Under the pieces are notes generated by a model, which was not told the DNA's origin, did no database searches, and saw only the letters and a list, made by a program, of their open reading frames with translations. Source: CAJINA01 sp964636125 (GTDB lineage: Bacteria; Desulfobacterota; Desulfobacteria; Desulfobacterales; CAJINA01). Taken from it: 64,000 bases of DNA. Shown here in pieces: positions 52,773-61,590 of the stretch; position 1 is the first letter of the stretch, and each line of letters starts with the position of its first letter. Made by a program: the position numbers and the translations under genes. The stretch is taken from assembly GCA_964636125.1 (NCBI GenBank), contig CAZWPX010000007.1:1-64000 (forward strand), written 5' to 3'.

Positions 52773-52808
52773 CGGGGTACGGCTTTTATTTCTAAAAACC
52801 GTACCCCG
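52773..52808 (-). other. Intergenic stem-loop between binding protein and permease genes
   Basis: A 10-bp perfect stem (52773-52782 with 52799-52808) with a 16-base loop lies between the two TRAP genes. No T run follows on the minus strand, so it is more likely an mRNA-stabilising or processing hairpin that leaves the upstream binding-protein message in excess than a full terminator. Confidence 0.6.
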
Positions 52809-52854
52809 GTCTGGTTTGAACAGATAGTGCTTTGGTTACATGCTAACCTAACTG

Positions 52855-53829
52855 CTACAGCATGCCCTTTTCTTTCCAGAACTTCTCAGCTCCGGGGTGG
52901 AAAGGCGTTACGATGTTGGTGGCGCCGGTTTTCAGGCTCATGTTCTTGAAGGTTTTCTTCATGGAGAGCATGTGCTTGAGGCCCGCGTCCGTGTAGATCA
53001 GGGAGAGCAGCTTGTAGACGACATCGGCGGATACCTTGGCGTTGGCGACCCACAGGGCGCTGTCCTGGAAGGAAGGCGCGTCATAGTCAACGCCGCGGTA
53101 AGTGCCGGCCGGTACGGCCAGTTTCCCGAAATAGGGGTATTTGGCGAAAAAGCCGGAAGCTTTTGCGTCGGCGGCCAGGTCGAGCATGGCAATGTCATTG
53201 GTCTGGGCAGCCATGATGACTGCGCCGCTCGGAAAGGCGGTGAACAGCCAGAAAGCATCCAGCTGGTTGTTGCCAAAGGCGGCTGCGGCATCGTTGTACC
53301 CCATGGCGTTTCTTTCAATTTTGTCCCAGACACCCATGTGGCTGAAGAAAAGTTCACAGTTGGCAAAGGCGCCGGAGCCGGCGTTGCCCACACCCACTTT
53401 TTTACCGGCCAGGTCTTTAACGCTCTTGATGCCGGAGTTTTTCTTGACCACCAGCTGAGCCGGTGCGCCGTAAAGCCAGGCCACAGCCAGAACGTCGGTA
53501 TATTTACGGGTATCGTTTTTCATTTTACCGTTGCGGCCCAACCAGACATGGCCGGAATAAACGGTGGAAAACTGCTGCTTGCCGGCGTTGGTCTTCCGGA
53601 GGTTTTCAACTGAACCTGCTGATGTCTGGGCTTTTACGGAAAAACCTTCAACATCCTTTACCGGTTTGTAAACCTGGATGCCGTTAGCCACAACCTGGAA
53701 TGTTCCGCCGGCCGGTCCGCCGCCGAAAATTACACGTTTTTTGAAAGCAAACGAATTTGCTGAAAAAGCCAGGGTGATCATCGCGAAAACGCTGATGCCA
53801 ATAACTGTTTTTAGAAACTTGCTGTTCAT
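52855..53829 (-). CDS. TAXI-family TRAP transporter solute-binding protein
   Basis: The 324-residue periplasmic protein begins with a signal peptide (1-28; VIGISVFAMITLAFSANSFAF). The rest fits the TAXI (TRAP-associated extracytoplasmic immunogenic) group: FGGGPAGGTFQVVANGI at the mature N-terminus, AQTSAGSVENLRKTNAG, and GKKVGVGNAGSGAF. The ligand is unknown. An AAAGGAGGAAATTACC ribosome site precedes the ATG, and a promoter candidate sits at 53929-53957. With the fused permease it makes a complete TRAP importer. Confidence 0.94.
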   Translation of the reverse strand: MNSKFLKTVIGISVFAMITLAFSANSFAFKKRVIFGGGPAGGTFQVVANGIQVYKPVKDVEGFSVKAQTSAGSVENLRKTNAGKQQFSTVYSGHVWLGRNGKMKNDTRKYTDVLAVAWLYGAPAQLVVKKNSGIKSVKDLAGKKVGVGNAGSGAFANCELFFSHMGVWDKIERNAMGYNDAAAAFGNNQLDAFWLFTAFPSGAVIMAAQTNDIAMLDLAADAKASGFFAKYPYFGKLAVPAGTYRGVDYDAPSFQDSALWVANAKVSADVVYKLLSLIYTDAGLKHMLSMKKTFKNMSLKTGATNIVTPFHPGAEKFWKEKGML

Positions 53830-53928
53830 GGTAATTTCCTCCTTTAGGGTTTATAAATAAAAATTAACACTTGAATGCAATTCACCGGTTAAGCGCAAAA
53901 ATACCGATAGTCTTTGCAGATGCCATAT

Positions 53929-53957
53929 TTATTAGCGGGAAACGCCCCAAGCGTCAA
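53929..53957 (-). promoter_or_regulatory. Promoter candidate for the TRAP genes
   Basis: On the minus strand TTGACG (53952-53957) is followed by 17 bases and TAATAA (53929-53934), about 100 bp upstream of the TAXI ATG. The AT-rich gap to the response regulator gene shows no other strong match. Confidence 0.5.
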
Positions 53958-54021
53958 TTGGACTATTTCTGAATTGTCTGTCAGAAAATTTCTTACGAAA
54001 TAGCGTTTGCTAAAATATTAT

Positions 54022-54660
54022 TTAGGGTTCAATCAGGTGGTTCTGGATGGCAAACCGTGACAGGTCGGCGTTGTTGCGCAGGGAGAGCTTTTTCAGCAAG
54101 CGCAGCCGGTAGGTGTCCACAGTTTTGATGCTGATGTTGTAATCCGCGGCGATCTCCCGGTTGGTATAGCCCTGGGCCAGGCGTCTTAGAACCTGGAGTT
54201 CGCGGTTGGACAGCGAGTCCAGGGGCGACTGTCCCTGGGCGCCCCGGGCGATCCGCAGGGCCAGGGATTCGGTGGCTTCAGACGAGAGGTAGCGCTGCCC
54301 GGCGAGAACTTTGCGGATAGCTTTGACCAGTTGTTCCGGGGCGGATTTTTTGGTGATGTACCCCATGGCGCCCGCTTCAATCGCCCGGACCACGTACTGT
54401 TCCTCTTCGTGCATGGTCAGGATGATGACCGGCAGGTCCGGCACCTCGTCACGCAGTCGGGACGTGACCTCAAGACCGTCGAATTCCGGCATGGAAATGT
54501 CGATGACCGCGACATCCGGTCCGGTTTTACGGGCTTGCCCGATGGCCTGCTTGCCATCAGCCGCTTCAGCCACGACAGTCATATCACCACTCTCTTCAAC
54601 GATGCGGCGCAATCCGGCGCGCACAATGCTATGGTCGTCTGCCAGCAGTACACTGATCAT
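54022..54660 (-). CDS. NarL/FixJ-type response regulator
   Basis: The 212-residue protein has a receiver domain with acidic pocket DD (8-9), phosphorylation Asp 54 (VIDISMPEFDG) and a Lys near 104, then a LuxR-type helix-turn-helix near 150-205 (LSNRELQVLRRLAQGYTNREIAADY). It is a DNA-binding regulator in the cytoplasm. It begins three bases after the sensor kinase stop, so the two form a pair. The TRAP genes next to it are separated by a gap and a promoter candidate, so control of the transporter by this system is likely but unproven. Confidence 0.95.
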   Translation of the reverse strand: MISVLLADDHSIVRAGLRRIVEESGDMTVVAEAADGKQAIGQARKTGPDVAVIDISMPEFDGLEVTSRLRDEVPDLPVIILTMHEEEQYVVRAIEAGAMGYITKKSAPEQLVKAIRKVLAGQRYLSSEATESLALRIARGAQGQSPLDSLSNRELQVLRRLAQGYTNREIAADYNISIKTVDTYRLRLLKKLSLRNNADLSRFAIQNHLIEP

Positions 54661-54663
54661 ATT

Positions 54664-57117
54664 TCAGCCAGCTCCAATGGGAATTTCAAGTGATACCCGG
54701 GTGCCCTTGCCCTGGGCGGAAGTGATGGTGATGGTCCCGCCGGCCAGTCCGGCCCGTTCCCGCATTCCGGCCAGTCCCAACCCTTCCGTTTCGGAAAGTT
54801 GGGCAGGGACAAAGCCCCGGCCGGTGTCTTCCACCCCAAGGTGCAGGATATTCTCTTTAACCGTCAGGGAGACATCGACATTGGCTGCTCCGGCGTGCCG
54901 GGCGACATTGGTCAGGGCTTCCTGGGTAATACGATAGGCGGCGGTGGCGATGCGGCCTTTCAGCCGGGGGACCGCAGTGTGTTCAAAGATGCAGGTAATC
55001 TTGGTACGCTGCTCGAAATCGGCGGTGTACCATTCCAGGGCATCGATCAGGCCCAGGTCGTCCAGGACACCGGGCCGCAGGCGAATGGCCATACCGCGGA
55101 CTTCTTCGATATTTTTATCGATAAGCCCGCTCATTGTCAAGGCGCGCTCGGATGCTTTTGGATCGGTGGTTTTCAAACGCTCATACATCCAGACAGTATC
55201 CATCCTGAGGGCGGTGAGGACCTGTCCGAGTTCATCGTGCAGTTCCCGGGCAATGGCGGACCGCTCTTTTTCCTGGCTGTCCAGGATGTTTCCGGAGAGG
55301 CGCCTGAGGCGCTCCCGGGCCTTTTTCTCAGCGGTAATATCTGTTGAAATGCTGCACACCCCGCTGATTAGTCCTCTTGAATCATAAATCGGGAATTTGA
55401 CACTGAGATAGGTGTGCAGGCCGTCTATATCGGGGATTCGTTCCTCAACCTTCAGAGGGCTGTCTTCAGCAAGTACCCGCCGGTCATTGAGGTTGAATTG
55501 CTCCGCCACGTCCTGAGGCAGAATGTCATAGTCGGTCTGGCCCCGCACGGAGGCATTGGTCTTCTCGAGCAGCGCTTCATAGCGGGCATTGATCAGGACA
55601 TAGCGGAGTTCGCGGTCTTTGATATAGACCATGTCCGGCGTATATTTCAGGATGCTGGAGATCTCCCGGGTGCGGCGGGCGACCTGGCGTTCCAGGTCGC
55701 GGGAATGGCGGCTCAGCGCTTCCTTGGCGCGCCGGAGATTCTCCTCGGCCCGTTTTCTTTCGGTTACATCAATGGAGACGGCCAGGGTCCTTTTAATGTT
55801 ACCGTGCCGGTCACGATCTGCAATGGCAGACAGCAGCACATCGATGATCTTACCGTTTTTCCTGACGAATCGGTAGGGGATGTCCTTGCAGTATCCGGTT
55901 TTGAAAAAATCTGTAAAAACAGTATCTTCAGCATATATTTTAGAAGAAGCGGTAAAAAAATCAGTGAGGTTGCGGCCCACAATTTCATCCGGGGCGTACC
56001 CCATCTCTTCCGCCCAGTGATTGCTCACGCTGACAAGGCGCCCCCGGTCATCTATGGAGTGCAGCATGGCCGGGGTATTGTGGTACAGCGATCGATAGCG
56101 GGCCTCACTTTCACGCAGGGCTGTTTCGGCCTGATGGCGCTGTAAAATTTCGCGGCTGGCTTTTTTATACAGGAAAAGTACCGAAAATCCGATTAAAATA
56201 CAGAGCGCCAGAACCAGCGGGCCGGTCATCCGGAGCAGAGGGTCCGCCACGGACCGCGTGATTTCCTTGCGGCTGCGCAGGTGCACCACGTGCCAGCCCG
56301 GGTTGTTGTCCAATTCAATCCGGTGCATGAGATAGCGGGTCCCGGTCCGGTCCACAGCTTTGTCCAGGTCCGTCTTGATAAAACCAAGCCAGTTCCAGGG
56401 GCCGCGTCCAAACTGCCGCGAACGGCTTAATTCGGACATGGCATCCGGGGCCAGTTTCCACAGGGGGTGGTAGAGCCACTGCTTGTTGTTGGAAATAAAA
56501 ACAATTCCCGAAGGATCTGTTACCAGGACGATTTCATTTTGACTGGGACCCAATTTTCTTTCAATGAACTGGATGGGGGCCTTGATTACGGCGATGCCGA
56601 CCGGCTGTTGGCGCGTGTTCAGGTAGACCGGAAAGCTGGAGTAGGCGCCCCGTTTACCAGAGGTGGTGCCCAGGGCCAGGTAGGTCGCGGGCAGGCCGTT
56701 TATGGCGTTTTGGAAGTAGGGCCGGAAATTGAAGTTTTTGTCCACGAAACTTTCCGGGTCATTTCGGTTGCTGGAGGCAATGGTAATCCCGCTGTTTGCC
56801 ATCAAATAGCAGACATCGGCATCAAGCGTCTTTTTGAAATGATCCAGGACCGCGTTGGTCCGCGACCGGGCTTCCGGCGAACCGGTTTCCATCAGTTCAC
56901 GGACAGCCGGCATACCCGCCAGGGTACGCACCGGCCCGGTATTTCTAGATAACAATGCGGACAGGCTGTTCTGGACAGCCAGAATCCGGCTTATCGCCTG
57001 TCTTTCCGCTTCCTTAAAGGCGATATTCTTCATGGAGGTGTAATAGAGATAGCCCCCGATAATGGCGGATAAAAAGGCCAGAAGGGATAACACCAGCAGG
57101 ATTTGGCGTAATTTCAT
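54664..57117 (-). CDS. PAS-domain sensor histidine kinase (NarX/HisKA_3 type)
   Basis: The 817-residue membrane kinase has helix 1 (about 6-26), a periplasmic sensor part (about 30-290, Cache-like, with NYRG-like segments missing), helix 2 (about 293-315), two PAS domains (about 340-455 and 480-600), a HisKA_3 dimerisation domain with the phosphorylated His near 627 in ARELHDELGQ, and an HATPase domain near 715-815 (VARHAGAANVDV and GRGF). The periplasmic part could bind an organic ligand. It overlaps the radical SAM gene by four bases and pairs with the response regulator. The ligand is unknown. Confidence 0.95.
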   Translation of the reverse strand: MKLRQILLVLSLLAFLSAIIGGYLYYTSMKNIAFKEAERQAISRILAVQNSLSALLSRNTGPVRTLAGMPAVRELMETGSPEARSRTNAVLDHFKKTLDADVCYLMANSGITIASSNRNDPESFVDKNFNFRPYFQNAINGLPATYLALGTTSGKRGAYSSFPVYLNTRQQPVGIAVIKAPIQFIERKLGPSQNEIVLVTDPSGIVFISNNKQWLYHPLWKLAPDAMSELSRSRQFGRGPWNWLGFIKTDLDKAVDRTGTRYLMHRIELDNNPGWHVVHLRSRKEITRSVADPLLRMTGPLVLALCILIGFSVLFLYKKASREILQRHQAETALRESEARYRSLYHNTPAMLHSIDDRGRLVSVSNHWAEEMGYAPDEIVGRNLTDFFTASSKIYAEDTVFTDFFKTGYCKDIPYRFVRKNGKIIDVLLSAIADRDRHGNIKRTLAVSIDVTERKRAEENLRRAKEALSRHSRDLERQVARRTREISSILKYTPDMVYIKDRELRYVLINARYEALLEKTNASVRGQTDYDILPQDVAEQFNLNDRRVLAEDSPLKVEERIPDIDGLHTYLSVKFPIYDSRGLISGVCSISTDITAEKKARERLRRLSGNILDSQEKERSAIARELHDELGQVLTALRMDTVWMYERLKTTDPKASERALTMSGLIDKNIEEVRGMAIRLRPGVLDDLGLIDALEWYTADFEQRTKITCIFEHTAVPRLKGRIATAAYRITQEALTNVARHAGAANVDVSLTVKENILHLGVEDTGRGFVPAQLSETEGLGLAGMRERAGLAGGTITITSAQGKGTRVSLEIPIGAG

Positions 57118-58169
57118 TGTACGGCTGCTCCGGTGAGTATCGAAACAGGGCGGCGCTGGTTGACAGCCACGGCTGTCTCAGCAATTTCGGGATCGGAAAT
57201 GACCCTGATCGTATTCGTCGTATAGAGGCGCTTAAGTGAATTAACGGTGCTGTTCTTCTGCCCTCTTAAATTTGACACAGAGCGGGGGTTTACTGCAATC
57301 GAAATTGTGTGGCCGGGGTTGTCCACCCGGGCCAGTTCGCGGCGCACGCTGTTAAAAAACAGGCTTGTTATCACGAGCTGGCCAAAGGCCGGGTGAAAGG
57401 GGCCGGCCAGGATTGTACTGTCCGGCGTTAAATCCACAGAGGCCTGCAGGCCCATCCGCACCACGCGGACGCCCCCGGTCACAAACAACCGGTAAAGTTG
57501 TGCGGTTAACGCAACGGCCGTATCCAGGGGCAGCGGCTTATACAAACCGGTGGTAAACTGGTCCGCCAGGGCGCTGTCTTTCAGGACCACCACCGGGTAG
57601 AGCCTGACAAAGTCAGGACCCAGGGCCAGGGCTCTGCGGCCGGTATCCAGAACACCGGCGCCACTGTCACCCGGCAGGCCGAGCATCAGCTGCAGGCCGG
57701 TTTCATAGCCTTTTGATTTTAAAAGGCGCATGGCTGTTTCGGTGTGGCGGGCGGTATGTCCACGGTTGGAGGCTCTCAGCACACGGTCATGCAGCGACTG
57801 GGCACCGATCTCAATCGTATCAACGGGATAGTCAGCCAGCCAGCCAAGCCGTTCTCCATCAATTGTGTCCGGGCGGGTCGAAAACCGCAGGCTGTCAACC
57901 GTGCGGGATGCTACAAACTCGGCAGCCACATCCAGCAGGCAGCGAATCCTGTTTTCCGACAGGCCCAGAAAATTACCGCCGTAAAAGGAGATCTGGACGG
58001 GTGCCCGGGGTCCTTTTTTGTGTCCCAGGAAACGCTGGATTTCCCGGCGCACCCGGGAGGGCTCCAGGGCTGTTTCACGCTGACCGGTTATTGACACCTG
58101 GTTACAGAAAACACACCGGTGGCGGCAGCCACCATGGGGAATGAAAATCGGGATAATAAAGGGGCGCAT
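57114..58169 (-). CDS. Radical SAM protein, Elp3/coproporphyrinogen oxidase-like
   Basis: This 351-residue protein carries CxxxCxxC as Cys 15, 19 and 22 in HGGCRHRCVFC, then a SFYGGNF strand, IEIGAQSLHDRVLRASNRGH and LQLMLGLPGDS of the radical SAM barrel. It resembles the family with Elp3 and the YhcC group; the substrate is not known. The ATG at 58169 gives the conserved N-terminus; a GTG at 58211 that overlaps rnc is the other choice. It overlaps the sensor kinase gene by four bases at its end. Confidence 0.87.
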   Translation of the reverse strand: MRPFIIPIFIPHGGCRHRCVFCNQVSITGQRETALEPSRVRREIQRFLGHKKGPRAPVQISFYGGNFLGLSENRIRCLLDVAAEFVASRTVDSLRFSTRPDTIDGERLGWLADYPVDTIEIGAQSLHDRVLRASNRGHTARHTETAMRLLKSKGYETGLQLMLGLPGDSGAGVLDTGRRALALGPDFVRLYPVVVLKDSALADQFTTGLYKPLPLDTAVALTAQLYRLFVTGGVRVVRMGLQASVDLTPDSTILAGPFHPAFGQLVITSLFFNSVRRELARVDNPGHTISIAVNPRSVSNLRGQKNSTVNSLKRLYTTNTIRVISDPEIAETAVAVNQRRPVSILTGAAVQ

Positions 58170-58203
58170 GGCGGAAGGCCACCGGGCCGCCTGGCAGGTG
58201 GGT

Positions 58204-58905
58204 CTATTCACCGTTCTGCGGGGTTAGATGTTCAAAAGCCCTGCGGGCGGCATCCTGTTCGGCTGCCTTTTTGCTTTTGCCGGTTCCCGTGGTTGTATAA
58301 TCGGCGGATTGCAGGCTGACTGAAAAGGTCTTGTCATGGTCGGGTCCGCTTTCAGCCGTAATTTTGTAAACAGGCGGCGGATGGCCTGTTTTTTGAACCA
58401 TCTCCTGAACCCGGGTTTTGTAATCAGAAATCGTGTCTGTCGCAACGGAAGAGGCAATCCGGGTGGCAAAATGTGCCTGGATGAGAGCAAAGGCGGTGTC
58501 ATAACCGCCATCCAGGTAAACCGCCGCCAAAAGCGCTTCGTAGGTGTCTGAAAGGATGGATTTTTTTTGGCGTCCCCGGGTCCTGATTTCTCCTTTGCCC
58601 AGTTGAATATAATCGCCCAGGTTAAGGTCGGATGCAATGGCCGCCAGGCTGGCTTCATTGACCTGGCCGGCCCGTATCCGGGAGAGGGAGCCTTCATCCA
58701 TATCCGGGAATTGATCCATCAGCAAATGGCTGACTACCAGGTTGAGGACCGTGTCTCCTAAAAATTCAAACCGCTCATTGCTGGCCAGCGGCAGGGCCTG
58801 CTCGTTGACAAAAGAGCTGTGCCGCAGGGCCTCTTCCAGCAGGGCCGGTGTCTGGAAGCGGTACCCGAAGTGCTGCGTAAATGCGTCCGTGTTGGTATCA
58901 GGCAT
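58204..58905 (-). CDS. rnc: Ribonuclease III
   Basis: RNase III cuts double-stranded RNA, including rRNA precursors. The 233-residue protein has the catalytic signature NERFEFLGDTVL (Glu 44, Glu 47, Asp 51), the second acidic motif near 124 in DTYEALLAAVYLD, and a C-terminal dsRNA-binding domain (KTRVQEMVQKTGHPPPVYK; AEQDAARRAFEHL). It overlaps the PHP gene by eight bases, so it is translated as part of the dksA-PHP-rnc-radical SAM chain. The usual era neighbour lies elsewhere, at 43.9 kb. Confidence 0.97.
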   Translation of the reverse strand: MPDTNTDAFTQHFGYRFQTPALLEEALRHSSFVNEQALPLASNERFEFLGDTVLNLVVSHLLMDQFPDMDEGSLSRIRAGQVNEASLAAIASDLNLGDYIQLGKGEIRTRGRQKKSILSDTYEALLAAVYLDGGYDTAFALIQAHFATRIASSVATDTISDYKTRVQEMVQKTGHPPPVYKITAESGPDHDKTFSVSLQSADYTTTGTGKSKKAAEQDAARRAFEHLTPQNGE

Positions 58906-59773
58906 GGCTGTTCAGTAAATGAAATATTTCCAGGGGAACACACAGGTCGCCTTTGCCGGAGCCCATCTGAATCTGGGGCTTGAACGCGCCGTGGAAATCC
59001 GTCCCACCGGTTACCAGCAGGTCATGCCGGGCGGCAATCCTTAAATAGTGCTCCCGCAAGGAGGGTGTGTGTTCGGGGTAATAGGCCTCTATTCCCATGA
59101 GTCCCATTTCCTTCAGAGCCTTGACGATCGTTTCATCCAGGCGTCCGCCCGGAGTGCCCAGCAAGACCGGGTGCGCCAGAACGGGGATGCCGCCGGCGGC
59201 CCGGATGAGTTCAATGGCCCGGGCACAGTCTACCCGGTACTTATCCACATAGGCCGGCATTCCGGTTGCAAGGTAGAGATCAAAAGCCGCGCTGAATGAC
59301 GGTACGCAGCCTTTATTCAACATCACTTGGGCAATGTGTGGTCTGCCAATCTGGCCTTTGGGCCCGGCGGCGGCCTGGACGGCTTCCATAGAAATGTTCA
59401 TCCCAAGGTCCGCCAGGCGGGCCAGGATCTTCGGGTTGCGGTCTTTGCGGGCTGTTTGCAGTTTCTGGAGCGTTTCGTTCAGCGGTTTATTTTCAAGGTC
59501 AATCCGGTAACCGAGAATATGGCAGCTGCCCTTTCCAGGCAGAAATGCCGGGCGCTGCGTGCTGATTTCAACTCCGGTTAAAAACCCCAGCTTTTCGGGA
59601 AGGCCGCCGGCGAGTGCCTGCCGGGGCCCATCCAGGGTGTCATGATCCGTGATTGAGAGGGCCCCTAGTTTCAGGTTGTGGGCGAGTTCAAGAATTTGAG
59701 ACGGCGCAAGCGTACCATCTGAAGCGGTGGAGTGTATGTGCAGGTCAACGCAAACCGAAGGATCAAAGTCCAA
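58898..59773 (-). CDS. PHP-domain phosphoesterase (RNase AM/TrpH-like)
   Basis: The protein belongs to the PHP nuclease/phosphatase group that includes RNase AM (YciV/TrpH). The metal ligands are in VDLHIHSTASDG and ITDHDT near the N-terminus, EISTQRPA further on, LAHPVLLG in the middle and TGGTDFHG near the end. The start is uncertain: TTG at 59773 gives 291 residues and a short overlap with dksA, and TTG at 59812 gives 304 residues and a 50-base overlap; no ATG is available. It lies between dksA and rnc in an overlapping chain, so an RNA-processing role fits RNase AM. Confidence 0.85.
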   Translation of the reverse strand: MDFDPSVCVDLHIHSTASDGTLAPSQILELAHNLKLGALSITDHDTLDGPRQALAGGLPEKLGFLTGVEISTQRPAFLPGKGSCHILGYRIDLENKPLNETLQKLQTARKDRNPKILARLADLGMNISMEAVQAAAGPKGQIGRPHIAQVMLNKGCVPSFSAAFDLYLATGMPAYVDKYRVDCARAIELIRAAGGIPVLAHPVLLGTPGGRLDETIVKALKEMGLMGIEAYYPEHTPSLREHYLRIAARHDLLVTGGTDFHGAFKPQIQMGSGKGDLCVPLEIFHLLNSHA

Positions 59774-60125
59774 GTGCTTTTTCCATTGCTTCCTCTTTGG
59801 TTTTGCACTCAATGCACTGGGTTGTGACTGGGCGAGCCTTCAGGCGTTCAAGGGCAATATCATCGCCGCATTTTTCACAGATTCCAAAGGTATCCTTATC
59901 AATCCGGGCCAGCGTTTTCTTGATTTTCTTGATAAGCTTACTTTCCCGGTCCCTGATGCGCAGCATGAAATTCCGTTCAGCTTCCAGTGAGGCCCGGTCG
60001 GTTGGGTCTGGAAAATTTTCTTTGGGCGTCGTCATGCCGGATACCGTATCATCTGCCGTGCTCAATAACTCTTCCAGCTGATCCGTCAGAAGCGTTTTGA
60101 AATATTCAATGTCATTTTTTTTCAT
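59763..60125 (-). CDS. dksA: RNA polymerase-binding transcription factor DksA
   Basis: DksA binds the RNA polymerase secondary channel and, with ppGpp, adjusts rRNA and stress genes. The 120-residue protein has a long coiled coil with DPTDRAS at its tip (about 57-63) and a zinc finger: CEKC then, after 17 residues, CIEC. All four cysteines are present. The ATG at 60125 was chosen because it begins the conserved part; an extension of 18 codons upstream has no family support. It starts the chain that runs to the response regulator gene. Confidence 0.93.
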   Translation of the reverse strand: MKKNDIEYFKTLLTDQLEELLSTADDTVSGMTTPKENFPDPTDRASLEAERNFMLRIRDRESKLIKKIKKTLARIDKDTFGICEKCGDDIALERLKARPVTTQCIECKTKEEAMEKALGL

Positions 60126-60322
60126 AGCAACCCTGTACACTATAAATTTCTGATTTTTAGAAAAATAAACGAGTACCACAATATCAAGACGGTGTAAAGT
60201 TGTATCTTAATCATTTTTTATCTGTTGTAAAGTCTTAAGATTTTAATTGGTTGCGAGAACCGCAGGACGAGTTGCGCTCAAGGCAGGCGCCCGGATGCAG
60301 AATGGGTCCCGGGCTGGCGGGT

Positions 60323-61588
60323 TCAAGGATCCAGTTTGAACAGTTTTCTTGTTAAATCAATATGTTTTGATTTATCTGCATAGCAGCCGGATGATTTTAA
60401 CAATGTGGTGGGGTCATGGAGTATTTTATTGATCATGGCCTTCGTCATGCGCTCAATGGCCGCCGCCTGTTCTTCGGAAAAGGACAGGCGGCCTTGAGTT
60501 CTATCAAGTTCGGCGCGGGTAATTTTGTCCAGTTTGGCGCGCAGGGCCTTAATGGTGGGTACCGCACTCAAATTTTCAAGCCACTCTCTGAAGCGAATGG
60601 CGGCTTCTGCCACCATCCTTTCACCCTTCAGGGCCTCCCGGTTGCGATCTTCAATGTTTTCATCGACAACCCCGTTGAGGTCGTCGATGTCATACACATA
60701 GACATTGGTAAGCCGATTCAGATCAGGGTCAATATCCCGGGGAACTGCGATATCGATAAAAAAGATCGGTCGGTTGCGCCGCTCGCGCATAATGGTCTTA
60801 ACCTGGGGGCGGTTGATCACATAATCCGGAGATCCCGTTGAACTGATGACAATATCAACCCGGGGCAGGGTATCCGGGATTTCCTCGAAATTGACGGGGT
60901 GGCCCTTGAATCTGCCTGCCAGTACAACGGCTCTTTTGAAGGTCCGGTTGGCCACATAAATGTCATCGACCCGGTGGCGCAGCAGGTTCTCAACCGCCAG
61001 TTCCGCCATTTCTCCGGCACCGATCAACAGGGCTTTTTTGCCTTCCAGGGAACCGAAGATCTTGCGTCCCAGTTCAATGGCGGCATAACTGATGGAGACA
61101 GCACTGTTGCCGATTCCAGTTTCGGTCCGGATGCGTTTGGCCACAAAAAAGGTTTTGTGCAGCAGGCGGTTGAGAATGACCCCGGAGGTCTTCTGGGCTG
61201 TGGCGATGCGGTACGCTTCTTTTACCTGGCCCAGGATCTGGGGCTCTCCCACCATCATGGAGTCGAGGCTGGCCGCGACCCTGAAGATGTGCTTTACAGC
61301 CTGGTCGCCCCGGTGAACGTAAAGGGCTTTTTCGAAACTGTCGGCCGGGATCTGCTTATACCTGGAGAGAAAGTGCTTGGCCTCTGAAAGTGCGGCTTCC
61401 GGCTGCTGCGTTGTCATTATCATTTCAACCCGGTTGCAGGTTGAAAGCAGTACGACTTCGGAGATGGACGACTGTGCCTGCAGCGCCTGCAGGGCAGTTT
61501 CCGCCTGCTCATCCGAAAAGGCCAGGCATTCACGCAGGTCCACATCCGCGGTTTTATGGTTTAAGCCAAGTATTAGTATTTCAGTCAT
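60323..61588 (-). CDS. hemA: Glutamyl-tRNA reductase
   Basis: HemA reduces glutamyl-tRNA to glutamate semialdehyde, the first step of tetrapyrrole synthesis. The 421-residue length is typical. Cys 51 in LLSTCNRVEM is the catalytic thiol; GLNHKTADVDLRE near the start, the NADPH-binding GAGEMAELA, and the long C-terminal dimer helix are present. It sits two bases after ccsB, and upstream in the same direction is the precorrin-2 dehydrogenase gene. This supplies haem, sirohaem and B12. Confidence 0.97.
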   Translation of the reverse strand: MTEILILGLNHKTADVDLRECLAFSDEQAETALQALQAQSSISEVVLLSTCNRVEMIMTTQQPEAALSEAKHFLSRYKQIPADSFEKALYVHRGDQAVKHIFRVAASLDSMMVGEPQILGQVKEAYRIATAQKTSGVILNRLLHKTFFVAKRIRTETGIGNSAVSISYAAIELGRKIFGSLEGKKALLIGAGEMAELAVENLLRHRVDDIYVANRTFKRAVVLAGRFKGHPVNFEEIPDTLPRVDIVISSTGSPDYVINRPQVKTIMRERRNRPIFFIDIAVPRDIDPDLNRLTNVYVYDIDDLNGVVDENIEDRNREALKGERMVAEAAIRFREWLENLSAVPTIKALRAKLDKITRAELDRTQGRLSFSEEQAAAIERMTKAMINKILHDPTTLLKSSGCYADKSKHIDLTRKLFKLDP

Positions 61589-61590
61589 AG

